Part shown: positions 42,993-51,372 of the stretch, one piece after another | How positions within the stretch are numbered: the stretch's first letter is position 1 | How the letters are laid out: every line of letters starts with the position of its first letter | Assembly (NCBI GenBank): GCA_934141445.1 | Contig: CAKPCF010000009.1 | Location: 1-52,266 of the forward strand | DNA: 52,266 nucleotides | Reading direction: 5' to 3' | Source of the DNA: an uncultured Clostridia bacterium | GTDB lineage: Bacteria; Bacillota; Clostridia; TANB77; CAG-508 | The notes under the pieces: model-generated | Seen by the model: only the letters and a program-made list of their open reading frames with translations | Database searches by the model: none | What the model was told of the DNA's origin: nothing | Made by a program: the position numbers and the translations under genes

Positions 42993-44813
42993 TTATTTTT
43001 CTTTCTTAAAATACACCACTCCATATTTATCCAATAAATCAATAGTTATTTTTCCTTCTTTTAAAGCTTCTTCTGCCGTCATATATTCTCCATCTGAAAA
43101 ATATACTTGTACGATTTCTGTTTTTTGACATGGATAATAATATTCATATTTTTCATCTTCATAAAACTTATATTCAACATCATCTAAATACTTTTGATAA
43201 TACTTATCAGCATCACTCAAAATTGCATGATCATATATTTTAGGCTCATCACTTTCATCAATTTTTTCTAAAATATCATCATTATCAACCTTCAATGCAA
43301 AATATGGCATATTTGCATTCTTTTCTTTCATAAAAATTATGAACTTGTCTTTGAAATAGCAACGTTTCGTATCATCACTTATTCCATTATACTCTGTTAC
43401 CATTGTTGCTCTACTATTTAAATTACAACCACTTTCATTCAAAGAAAAGTTTACATTTTGTACAACATCAGTAAAAAATAAGCCTTTTGGATCTTTTATA
43501 AACTTACCATATAATTCATTATATGCTACCATACCATTAACTCTTACATAAGGTACAAGTAATTCGTCATCTTCTTTAAATTCTGTTCTTCCATTATACT
43601 CACTCATTTTGGTTTTAATATCTTGATAATATTCTGAAAATGATTTATTATCATCCGTTCTATAAAGTATTATTTCATCTCCTTCTTTTGTTTTTAATTT
43701 AATTGCAAAATCATCACTTAATAATGTAGTATTTTCATTCTTCTTATTATAAAATAATATCTCTATATTTTTATTCATTTTTTCTGGACTTGCATTATTT
43801 ATTCCAAAATATTTAATATATTCATTTCCATTAGCAAATGTATTTCTAGTATAATCATTAAAATTATCAAATGTTTCTAAGAAACTTAATTCTTTATTTA
43901 AAGTAGCATCTATTTTATATCCATTAGTTACTGTTCTTTCAACATCTATTTTGTAATCATTTTGATTTAACATTTCCTTAGAAAATTTACTATTATTTAA
44001 TTCATCAACAATTTGCAAATTTCCCTCTTCTAGTTCTATTGTATCTTTTCCAATTTTTTCTTCTAATTCTTTCCATGCTAAGTCTAATGTTCCTATCCAT
44101 AAATTATTGATTGTATTGTCATCGATTGTACTTTGATATGTTGGATTAAAAGTTACATTATGATTGGTATTATACTTTTTATAAATTTCTGTTACTGCAT
44201 AAGTAATGCCTGTTAAAGATATTACAATTATTAAAGCAATTATAACTTTTGAAACTTTATTCATACTATCAAATCCTTTCTTTAGCAGGATTTTTCTTAA
44301 ATTTTTCTTCCCTCTATGTACCAAAGTTTTTGTATTCTGGAGTGATTCTCCTAATATCTCAGCAGTTTCATTATATGATAGTTCTTCAATACTAGTTAGA
44401 TATATTGCATTTTTATATTTTTCTTCTAATTGGTCTATAGCATTTAATAATTCTTTTTTAGTTTCTTTAATTTCAATATCTTCTAGCACATCACTTTCTA
44501 CATTTTCTAAATTATGATTTATGTACTGTTCTGATATTTCATTTCTTCTTTTTTCAACTTTTATATAATTATAAGCTCTACTTTTAGCTACCAGATATGC
44601 ATATTGTCTAAAAGAATAGCATTCTTTAGTAGGATTTTGCATTATATACATAAATGTTTCCTGTGTTATATCTTCTGCCTTTGAATAGTCTTTCAAAATG
44701 TTATATACAAAATATTCTATTTTTCCTCTATACTTATTATATAAAAGATTAAATGCTTCTTTATTGCCTTTTAAGTATTCATTATACAATTTTTTATCTA
44801 AATCTTTCTCCAT
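42993..44813 (-). CDS. ECF sigma factor fused to a transmembrane helix and large extracellular domain
   Basis: Residues 1-90 fit sigma region 2 (AEDITQETFMYIMQNP, AYNYIKVEKRRNE). Residues 120-175 fit region 4 (AIDQLEEKYKNAIYLTSIEELSYNETAEIL and the helix-turn-helix). A single transmembrane helix follows at 188-208, then about 400 residues predicted to be outside the cell. I do not recognise that outer domain. One polypeptide thus joins promoter recognition to an extracellular part without a separate anti-sigma gene. A self-regulated ECF-type promoter, TGAAAC (complement of 44857-44862) with GTATGTA (complement of 44833-44839), lies just upstream. Confidence 0.85.
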   Translation of the reverse strand: MEKDLDKKLYNEYLKGNKEAFNLLYNKYRGKIEYFVYNILKDYSKAEDITQETFMYIMQNPTKECYSFRQYAYLVAKSRAYNYIKVEKRRNEISEQYINHNLENVESDVLEDIEIKETKKELLNAIDQLEEKYKNAIYLTSIEELSYNETAEILGESLQNTKTLVHRGKKNLRKILLKKGFDSMNKVSKVIIALIIVISLTGITYAVTEIYKKYNTNHNVTFNPTYQSTIDDNTINNLWIGTLDLAWKELEEKIGKDTIELEEGNLQIVDELNNSKFSKEMLNQNDYKIDVERTVTNGYKIDATLNKELSFLETFDNFNDYTRNTFANGNEYIKYFGINNASPEKMNKNIEILFYNKKNENTTLLSDDFAIKLKTKEGDEIILYRTDDNKSFSEYYQDIKTKMSEYNGRTEFKEDDELLVPYVRVNGMVAYNELYGKFIKDPKGLFFTDVVQNVNFSLNESGCNLNSRATMVTEYNGISDDTKRCYFKDKFIIFMKEKNANMPYFALKVDNDDILEKIDESDEPKIYDHAILSDADKYYQKYLDDVEYKFYEDEKYEYYYPCQKTEIVQVYFSDGEYMTAEEALKEGKITIDLLDKYGVVYFKKEK

Positions 44814-44832
44814 TTTTACCTGCTTTCATATA

Positions 44833-44862
44833 TACATACAAGTAAGATTCAAAAAAGTTTCA
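44833..44862 (-). promoter_or_regulatory. Putative ECF-type autoregulatory promoter
   Basis: On the minus strand, TGAAAC (complement of 44857-44862), a 17-nt spacer with T-rich start, then GTATGTA (complement of 44833-44839). The -35 fits ECF promoters. It stands before the sigma gene, suggesting autoregulation. Confidence 0.4.
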
Positions 44863-45042
44863 AAATTTTCTTTATTTATTTTTCGTGCAAACTTTCTCAC
44901 ATAATAATCTTCCTTTTACTTTTATAAATTTATTTTATACTATGAATCTACAAAATTAAAGTATTTCATTAAAAAAGTTGCTTATTACGTTTAATAATGA
45001 TATTCTTTTAATAAGAAAATTTTAATAGAAGGAGTTTAAAAT

Positions 45043-45855
45043 ATGGAAGAAAAGAAAAATATCTCAAACAATTTATTAGTGTTCTTTTTAATACTATGTA
45101 TCATTGTAATAGCAGTGCTTGGCGTATATATTTATAAGATTAACGACAAATTGTTAGAAATTGCTAATACTAATTTTGCCAAAGACAATACTTCTGTCTC
45201 AAATACTACTGATAATTCAACAACTGGTTTGGAAATATTAAATAAGATATCTAATGATACTAATACAGCTAAAACTAATAATACTACAAATGAAACTAAC
45301 ACCTCATCAAATACTAGCATTGCTAATAATATTTCAAATGAAAATTCAACAACATCAAATGCTAACTCAGAAATTAGTTTTGAAAAGATGATGAATATAC
45401 TTTACCCACATAGTGAAACAAAAAAAGATTCAACAACATATTATTCTACAGTTAGTGATTTTGATAGATCTTATGATGGTTCACCTGTTGGATACACAAA
45501 TGTTTATATAGACCAAAATGGTATCAACTTATATATATATGATGAAAGTCACAATATATCAACAACCATAAAAGGAATTACTGAAGAAGTAGTAGATATT
45601 AAACTTAAAATTCTTGAGCCTGATTCATATCCTCAATTAATTGTACTATTAACTAGAAATGGAAATGTTTATTACTTAAAAGATTTTTCTGGAGACATGC
45701 AAGCACAAAAAATAGATGATTTATCCGAAATAGTTAAAATCAGCATAATGGAGTCTTATACTGATGGTGCATATCACACTGATACAGCTGTAGTTGGAAT
45801 AGATAAAGACGGTGATTTAATATCTCTTTGGGAATATATTTATAAACAAAGATAG
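45043..45855 (+). CDS. Single-pass membrane protein with Asn/Thr/Ser-rich linker
   Basis: The 270-residue protein has an N-terminal transmembrane helix (about 10-30). A long low-complexity extracellular stalk rich in Asn, Thr and Ser follows (about 45-110). The folded C-terminal domain (about 115-270) contains short strand repeats such as GYTNVYIDQNGINLYIYD and LIVLLTRNGNVYYLKD. I do not recognise the family. It is divergent from the membrane-tethered sigma gene, with which it shares a 229-bp control region, so it could be a target of that factor. A GAAGGAG site precedes the ATG. Confidence 0.8.
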   Translation: MEEKKNISNNLLVFFLILCIIVIAVLGVYIYKINDKLLEIANTNFAKDNTSVSNTTDNSTTGLEILNKISNDTNTAKTNNTTNETNTSSNTSIANNISNENSTTSNANSEISFEKMMNILYPHSETKKDSTTYYSTVSDFDRSYDGSPVGYTNVYIDQNGINLYIYDESHNISTTIKGITEEVVDIKLKILEPDSYPQLIVLLTRNGNVYYLKDFSGDMQAQKIDDLSEIVKISIMESYTDGAYHTDTAVVGIDKDGDLISLWEYIYKQR

Positions 45856-45866
45856 TTACAATAGCC

Positions 45867-45895
45867 AAAGATACTAAATTTTTAGTATCTTTTTA
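45867..45895 (+). terminator. Terminator of the stalked membrane protein gene
   Basis: The stem AAAGATACTAAA/TTTAGTATCTTT (45867-45878 with 45881-45892) is followed by a T-run, 12 nt after the stop codon. Confidence 0.85.
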
Positions 45896-45911
45896 TTTTT
45901 TATATATTTCA

Positions 45912-45940
45912 TTGAATTTGAGCTAAATTCGTATTATAAT
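45912..45940 (+). promoter_or_regulatory. Promoter of the tandem zinc-ribbon pair
   Basis: TTGAAT (45912-45917), a 17-bp spacer and consensus TATAAT (45935-45940). The leader to the first ATG at 46062 is about 115 nt. Confidence 0.7.
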
Positions 45941-46061
45941 ATTAGGGTATTTCATACTTATATCCAAAGTACATTACTAGGATATACAAATGCATTATTA
46001 AAGAAAGGAGAATTGTTTTAGTTTTCGTAACTCACTTGTAAAAATAATAGGAGGATTTTTA

Positions 46062-46718
46062 ATGGGTATTTCAAATTTTTCTAAAGTGGATTATTTACGT
46101 TTAGCTCCCAAGTCCTATAAGTGTCCTTTTTGTGGTAACGAGCATCCTTACGATAAAACATATTTAGATTATTATGGTAGAACAAAGAATAAATCTCTAT
46201 TATCCTATAATATTTTATATGATTCTCTTGTATTAACCTGTAGTAGTAATAATCGAATATCACTTTGTTTTGATCCTTTTCGTAGCTATTACCATTTTCA
46301 AATACATGGTAGCATTTGCAAAAACAATTATTATGATAAAATTGATGGTGAAGGTAAAGTTTCTTTGGAAGAAATGGAAGACCGTGAGGATGGTACAATC
46401 ACATTCAAATTTCCTATCAGCAGTTTAAAAAGAAACATATATTTAAAATTCATTTATGACCAAGAAAACTCATTTGCAGTCATTTATCTTCAAAAAATGA
46501 AAGCAGAACTGACTTCACATGAAAACAATTTACGTCAAAAAGAACGTGAACTATATGCTCGTGAAAGAAATTTACAAGCTAAGGAGCAAGAAAAAAGAGA
46601 GAAAGATTTAAGAAGTCTTGAACAAGTTTTACAGCAGAAAGAAAAAGAACTCGAAGAGCGTGAGAAAAAGTTGCAAGAAGCAAAAACGTCCATGCTAACA
46701 ACCTTAAATCAAATTTAA
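46062..46718 (+). CDS. Zinc-ribbon/coiled-coil protein, tandem copy 1
   Basis: The 218-residue protein starts MGISNFSKVDYL and has one zinc-knuckle half, KCPFCGNEH (about 20-28). A beta-rich middle domain follows (to about 140). A heptad-rich coiled coil occupies about 145-212, dense in Glu, Lys and Arg (for example REKDLRSLEQVLQQKEKELEE). I do not recognise the family. The next gene is a clear paralogue, so this is a tandem duplication. The ribosome site is AGGAGG. No transmembrane helix is seen, so a cytosolic, oligomerising role is probable. Confidence 0.8.
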   Translation: MGISNFSKVDYLRLAPKSYKCPFCGNEHPYDKTYLDYYGRTKNKSLLSYNILYDSLVLTCSSNNRISLCFDPFRSYYHFQIHGSICKNNYYDKIDGEGKVSLEEMEDREDGTITFKFPISSLKRNIYLKFIYDQENSFAVIYLQKMKAELTSHENNLRQKERELYARERNLQAKEQEKREKDLRSLEQVLQQKEKELEEREKKLQEAKTSMLTTLNQI

Positions 46719-46781
46719 AGAATCCAACAAAAGGAGATTTATTTTCGTGACTCACTTGTTAACATGATAGGAGAATTTTAA

Positions 46782-47435
46782 ATGGGGATTGCAAGTTTTT
46801 CTAAGCGGGATTATTTATATTTAGCTCCCAAGTCCTATAAATGTCCTCTTTGTGGTAAAGAGCATACTTACAATAATAAATATTATGATAAGTATGATTG
46901 CAAAGAAAAAAATCGTCCTCTAGCACACTATCAATCTACTGGATATAAACATCTTACTTTAACCTGTAGTGCTCTTAATGACATATCAATTTCTTTTGAC
47001 GCTGAATATTGTTATTGGGAAATACATGGTTTCATTGACAAAAGCGGTTTTAGTAAAAGAATTGATAGTAAAGGTAAAATTCCTTTAGAAAACATGGAAG
47101 ATCGTGAAGATGGTACAATAACATTATATCTAGGTCGTTTTGATTATGACGATATATATTTAACATTCATTTACGACCATGAAAAATCCTTTGAAACTGT
47201 TTATTCACGAAAAATAAAAGCAGAGATTGCTGTTCGGGAAGAAAAAGTACTCAAAAAAGAACGTGAACTAAATGCTCGTGAAAAAAATTTACAAGCAAAG
47301 GAGCAAGAAAAAAGAGAAAGAGATTTAAGAAATCTTGAACACTCTTTAGAGCAAAAAGAAAAGGAGCTTAAAGCACTTGAACAAAAATTGCAAGAGGTAA
47401 AAAAAACAGTACTAACAGCCCTAAATCCAATTTAA
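46782..47435 (+). CDS. Zinc-ribbon/coiled-coil protein, tandem copy 2
   Basis: The 217-residue paralogue of the preceding gene shares MGI.SFSK.DYL.LAPKSYKCP, the CP.CG.EH half-knuckle, the NMEDREDGTIT segment and the C-terminal coiled coil (NAREKNLQAKEQEKRERDLR). The middle region (about 35-110) has diverged much more than the ends. The 45 bp before the start, including a CTCACTTGT box and the ribosome site, repeat those of copy 1, so the duplicated unit includes the leader. Both genes are probably co-transcribed. Confidence 0.8.
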   Translation: MGIASFSKRDYLYLAPKSYKCPLCGKEHTYNNKYYDKYDCKEKNRPLAHYQSTGYKHLTLTCSALNDISISFDAEYCYWEIHGFIDKSGFSKRIDSKGKIPLENMEDREDGTITLYLGRFDYDDIYLTFIYDHEKSFETVYSRKIKAEIAVREEKVLKKERELNAREKNLQAKEQEKRERDLRNLEHSLEQKEKELKALEQKLQEVKKTVLTALNPI

Positions 47436-47484
47436 CAAAATGTTTCTTTGCTGAATCATCAGCAAAATTCCAAATAATGCAAAT

Positions 47485-47510
47485 GCCGTCCGGGATATGT
47501 CTCGGGCGGC
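47485..47510 (+). terminator. GC-rich hairpin after the tandem pair
   Basis: GCCGTCCGGGA (47485-47495) pairs with TCTCGGGCGGC (47500-47510) with G.U pairs. The T-run after it is weak (CACTTATTTTAT). A second small hairpin, TTTGCTGA/TCAGCAAA, lies at about 47451-47470. The GC content is striking against its surroundings. Confidence 0.6.
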
Positions 47511-47535
47511 CACTTATTTTATAAAGCTAATATCT

Positions 47536-48738
47536 TTATTTTAACAAATTATCATTTTTATCATCTTGTATTAGTAACTTTTCAGTATGTGCTATATGAA
47601 ATTTTGCTTCATCTTTACTATTGGTTGGAACATTTATTGTAGCTTTTCCAATTTCTTCAACAGAAAAAAGTCTTTGTTGAAAAAAGCTAGCAATTCTTTT
47701 ATTTGATACATCTATTAAATGTTGTATTTGTTCAAATGTTGGTTCAATACCAAGTGATTCTAAACTTTGTATAAAATTACCAGCCTTTACTTTATCAAAA
47801 TATGCCTTCATTGATTTACCAGCTTGTTTAGAATCTTTTTCATATTGTTCCATATAATATGGATATACTAATAAAGCAACCATATATCTTGCTTTATAAT
47901 CAACATTTGTTTTTGAATCTTCTAATCTATTTAAAATATATTGTAAACTTTTATCTGATAAACTATATGCTTTTCGTATTTCAGAAATATCTGTTTGTCT
48001 TATATTTCCCTTTTGTTCCTTAATTCTCATTAGCTCTAGTTTAGCAAAAGTTTCAACAACATCATCATAACAATTTATAATATCACCTTTTTCACGATTT
48101 GTAACATCTTCTCTATTTAATATTCCATTCTCTGTTAAGAATCTACTTAACATTGCTTCAAAACAATATGATGTTACTTCTCCTAATAAATTTCTCGTCG
48201 AATTATCTTTTTCTCCAAAATCAAAAGTATGTGATATCTCATGTACTAGTAAATAAATATCTTCTACTGTTCCCTTGCAAGGAACATATATTGCAGATTT
48301 TCCATTTTTAGTCATTACGCATGGAATTTTCGTGTGTGCAGGCATTCCACTAGCTTTGCAGCTTGAAAAATCATTCACTCCATCTAGCATATACATATTA
48401 AAATCAAATTCACTGCTACCATCTACAATATTTTTAGCTTTTTCATATAGTTCTGAATCCAAATCTTTAAAAAATTGTAATGCAATTGACTTAGTTTGAG
48501 CAATTGCAGAAGGTGTTGCAATTTTATTGATATTTCTATCTGGTAATTTTAAATTTGAAATCATTGCTCTCGAAATCTCATATAGTAAATGATAGTCTGT
48601 CCCATTTTTTCTATTTACTAAATTTTTATGTATAATTTCATTAAGTTTAGGTAAATCTTCTTCCTGTGAAATTCGAGCCTCTTCTATCGAACCATTATAT
48701 TTATTACGTGCAATTGTATTTTCTTCTATTTCATTCAT
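47536..48738 (-). CDS. Zinc metallopeptidase-like protein (HEXXH)
   Basis: The 400-residue protein has no signal peptide. It carries HEISH (166-170) followed by GEVTSYCFEAML, whose Glu187 or Glu194 could be the third zinc ligand in an M3-like (oligopeptidase F-type) arrangement. The rest is largely helical. It is shorter than usual M3 enzymes (about 560-600 residues), so it may be a compact relative. Together with the small gene 32 nt upstream it probably forms a unit. Substrate unknown. Confidence 0.75.
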   Translation of the reverse strand: MNEIEENTIARNKYNGSIEEARISQEEDLPKLNEIIHKNLVNRKNGTDYHLLYEISRAMISNLKLPDRNINKIATPSAIAQTKSIALQFFKDLDSELYEKAKNIVDGSSEFDFNMYMLDGVNDFSSCKASGMPAHTKIPCVMTKNGKSAIYVPCKGTVEDIYLLVHEISHTFDFGEKDNSTRNLLGEVTSYCFEAMLSRFLTENGILNREDVTNREKGDIINCYDDVVETFAKLELMRIKEQKGNIRQTDISEIRKAYSLSDKSLQYILNRLEDSKTNVDYKARYMVALLVYPYYMEQYEKDSKQAGKSMKAYFDKVKAGNFIQSLESLGIEPTFEQIQHLIDVSNKRIASFFQQRLFSVEEIGKATINVPTNSKDEAKFHIAHTEKLLIQDDKNDNLLK

Positions 48739-48770
48739 CTTAAGCTCCTAATCAATATTCAATCTGTTCT

Positions 48771-49112
48771 CTACTTTTTATTGAATATATCATTATTATA
48801 TTTTTCTCTCTTACTTTCTTCAATTTTAATTCTATCAATTTTTTCCTTTTCAATAATCTTGTCTCTCTGATATGTAGTAGCCCAATAATCTCTAAAAATA
48901 TTTGCCAATATAGCTTTAGTTTCATCTAATAAATTTTGTTCTTCAAAATTTTTGCTTATATCAACTTTAAAATAATACTCTTTATCCATATTATTTTCAA
49001 ATGTTTCTAATAATTTTGAAGGTATTTTATCTACACTTTCTTTAGGAACAAATTTTAATATTTCAATTACTTCCTTATATGCTTTAGCATATTTATTTTT
49101 TGAATTTTCCAT
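48771..49112 (-). CDS. Small helical protein of unknown function
   Basis: I do not recognise this 113-residue protein. It is charged and predicted helical throughout, with no membrane segment; a conserved-looking core is IEILKFVPKESVDKIPSKLLETFENN. It precedes the metallopeptidase gene by 32 nt on the same strand and is probably co-expressed. It could be a partner or regulator of that enzyme, but nothing in the sequence proves this. Confidence 0.7.
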   Translation of the reverse strand: MENSKNKYAKAYKEVIEILKFVPKESVDKIPSKLLETFENNMDKEYYFKVDISKNFEEQNLLDETKAILANIFRDYWATTYQRDKIIEKEKIDRIKIEESKREKYNNDIFNKK

Positions 49113-49175
49113 TCATACCTCTTTATATGGTTTAATACTATTGAAATTATACGCAAATTTTATATTTTTAGTTTA

Positions 49176-50174
49176 CTAATCATGTATTTTAATTTTTATA
49201 CCACTTTTGGCCTCAATACTTGCAAATCCTCCAATTGGAAAAGTAAATATTGGAGTTGTATGTCCAAAATTTGCATCTATGATAACAGGTATATCTTTTA
49301 ATTCTGCCTTTGTTTCTATTATTTCTTTCCATTTATTTTCATTCATATTAGCTTCTTTTTCAGCCTTACCTATAACAATTCCATTTATATTCTTTCCTTT
49401 TAAGGCATGTAACAATGATTGCAAATCTCTATCAAATTCTCTTACGAATTCATTTTTTACTAATGAATCATCTTCCAAAAACAATATTATATTATCTTCA
49501 TCTGGCATATATTCTGTTCCTTGTAGTAAATTTAATGTACATAAATTTCCACCAATTATTTTTCCTTCACCTTTACCAGATGACATAATTTTCATACCAT
49601 CATTTTTTATAAAGTCTCTATCTTCTTGATTCTTATACCAAGAGTCATTACTCCATTTATCAGAACTAATGATATCTACATCTTCTTTATTTTCAATTAA
49701 CATTTTTCTAAAATAATCCAATGTATACTCAAAACCGTATTTCATACCAAAACTTGAAAAATGTGGACCATAATATGTAACTAATCCTGTTTTAGCATAA
49801 ATAGAATTACTTAAAGCTGTTATGTCTGAAAAGCCACAAAATATTTTTGGATTTTCCTTTATTAAATCATAATCAACATAATCAAGTAATTGATTTATAT
49901 TATATCCACCAATTACTGTCAAAATTGCTTTAACATTTTTATCTTTAAAAGCTTCATGTAAGTCTTCTACTCTTTCTCTAATACTTCCACATAGAAAATC
50001 ATCATTTACAGAGCTCATTACATTTTTTCCAAAAGAAACTTTAAACCCCATTTGTTCTAATCTGTTTTTGGCAAACTCAACAGTATCTTGACCTAATATT
50101 TTCATACTTCTTGATGGGGCTATTACTCTTATCTCATCACCAATTTTTAATTTTTCTGGAATAACTTTCTTCAT
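49176..50174 (-). CDS. LD-carboxypeptidase / MccF-like S66 serine peptidase
   Basis: The 332-residue protein has the S66 motifs IRVIAPSRS near the N-terminus, IGGYNINQLLDYVDYDLI, nucleophile S116 in FCGFSDITAL, the Glu-containing IIGGNLCTLNLLQGTEYMPD segment, and H305 in DANFGHTTP. The family cuts the LD-bond of murein tetrapeptides or inactivates microcin C-type antibiotics (MccF). The insertion around residues 160-195 and the single-gene context favour MccF-like members, but recycling of cell-wall peptides is equally possible. The ribosome site lies close before MKKVIPEKL. Confidence 0.92.
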   Translation of the reverse strand: MKKVIPEKLKIGDEIRVIAPSRSMKILGQDTVEFAKNRLEQMGFKVSFGKNVMSSVNDDFLCGSIRERVEDLHEAFKDKNVKAILTVIGGYNINQLLDYVDYDLIKENPKIFCGFSDITALSNSIYAKTGLVTYYGPHFSSFGMKYGFEYTLDYFRKMLIENKEDVDIISSDKWSNDSWYKNQEDRDFIKNDGMKIMSSGKGEGKIIGGNLCTLNLLQGTEYMPDEDNIILFLEDDSLVKNEFVREFDRDLQSLLHALKGKNINGIVIGKAEKEANMNENKWKEIIETKAELKDIPVIIDANFGHTTPIFTFPIGGFASIEAKSGIKIKIHD

Positions 50175-50206
50175 AATTTTCGCTCCTTAACTTCTAATAT
50201 AATTTA

Positions 50207-51061
50207 TTATTTAATTTCAAATTCATTTGAATAAAAATCAATATATCCATTATCATAAACTGGTTTAACTATTCTATATGTTCCACTAGATAAAGTTCCA
50301 TAATACTGTTTTATATCTAATTTTTGAGTTAACTGATTATTTTCATTAGGTACATAAGCTATACTAATCCAAGCTATGTCATCTGATACATACTTTAACT
50401 CTTCCCATTTTTCATTTATTTTCTGTTGAATTCTAAATTCAACTCCCCAGCCATAAGGTATTTCATTATTATCTGTGATAAGTATTTCAGCACTTTCGTT
50501 TGTTACTGTATCTGGTAATACTTCAATTTTAACATTATTAAAATAATACTTTTTTACTTGTTCTTTAATATTACTGTTACTTACAAGTGAAGCATCAAAT
50601 TTTCTTCTTATATCTTCAGGAAATATCTTTTTTATTGATTTTGTATACTCTGAACCATCTTTTGGAATTTCATAATTTACTATTTCATCATTTTCAAATA
50701 TGAATTTATAAGGAACTGAACTTCCACTATTTTCTACAAGTTTACCATCTTGAACATAATAGCTCTCAATCAGAGCCCATACATATACATAAGTTTTATC
50801 TTGTTGTTGTCTGATTCCTAGTTTTGCAATATCTGTAAAAACTTTAAAATCTTTTACATTATAATTTGGTGTAGAATATTTTTCTTTTGAAAAATATTGT
50901 GGTTGCTCTTGTTGAATAAGATATTGTTCTACACTTTCATACAAATAATCTTTATCAGTTACTATTGTTTGCTTCTGATTGGTTCTAATAATTATATATG
51001 TTAATAGTAATGTGATTACTATTATAGAAATTACTAATACAATTTTTATATTTCTTTTCAT
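50207..51061 (-). CDS. Membrane-anchored protein with bacterial Ig-like domain
   Basis: The 284-residue protein has an N-terminal transmembrane helix (about 6-26). A middle extracellular region follows (VYVWALIESYYVQDGK). A C-terminal beta domain (about 185-284) resembles the immunoglobulin-like domains of small secreted Firmicutes proteins: VEFRIQQKINEKWEELKY, then LTQKLDIKQYYGTLSSGTYRIVKPV. It probably acts on the cell surface. No neighbour reveals its job; it lies 32 nt upstream of the S66 peptidase gene on the same strand and may be co-transcribed. Confidence 0.8.
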   Translation of the reverse strand: MKRNIKIVLVISIIVITLLLTYIIIRTNQKQTIVTDKDYLYESVEQYLIQQEQPQYFSKEKYSTPNYNVKDFKVFTDIAKLGIRQQQDKTYVYVWALIESYYVQDGKLVENSGSSVPYKFIFENDEIVNYEIPKDGSEYTKSIKKIFPEDIRRKFDASLVSNSNIKEQVKKYYFNNVKIEVLPDTVTNESAEILITDNNEIPYGWGVEFRIQQKINEKWEELKYVSDDIAWISIAYVPNENNQLTQKLDIKQYYGTLSSGTYRIVKPVYDNGYIDFYSNEFEIK

Positions 51062-51372
51062 ATTTTTTATCCATTTCAGTTATTTTAATAAACTAGCCTT
51101 GAGTTTCTTACTCTCATAAACTTTATTCACTATATCATATTTTATAATTTTTTTCTACAAATTAAGCATAATTTTCTAAAAAAGATGTTGTCGCTCTTGG
51201 AACTAATTTATCAGATTTTTTTGCAGATGAAAGATTTAATGAAGCCGAAGTTCAAAACTAGCTTAAACGAAATAAAGAAAAATAATAAAAATTTAATTCT
51301 ATTACTTTTCTTTTATTTTTTGTCAAAATTATTTTTTATGACCTAAATACAAAATTGTAATTTGTCATTGTT
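51062..51372. other. Intergenic region with a possible gene remnant
   Basis: No intact gene is found. On the plus strand at 51181-51261 there is a short open stretch, KDVVALGTNLSDFF followed by ADERFNEAEVQN and a stop, with coding-like composition but no start or ribosome site. It may be the tail of a decayed gene; I cannot assign it to a family. Confidence 0.35.

Noticed and set aside
51181..51261. A real small gene encoding KDVVALGTNLSDFF...
   Set aside because: It has no start codon with a ribosome site and no recognisable family; kept only as a possible remnant.
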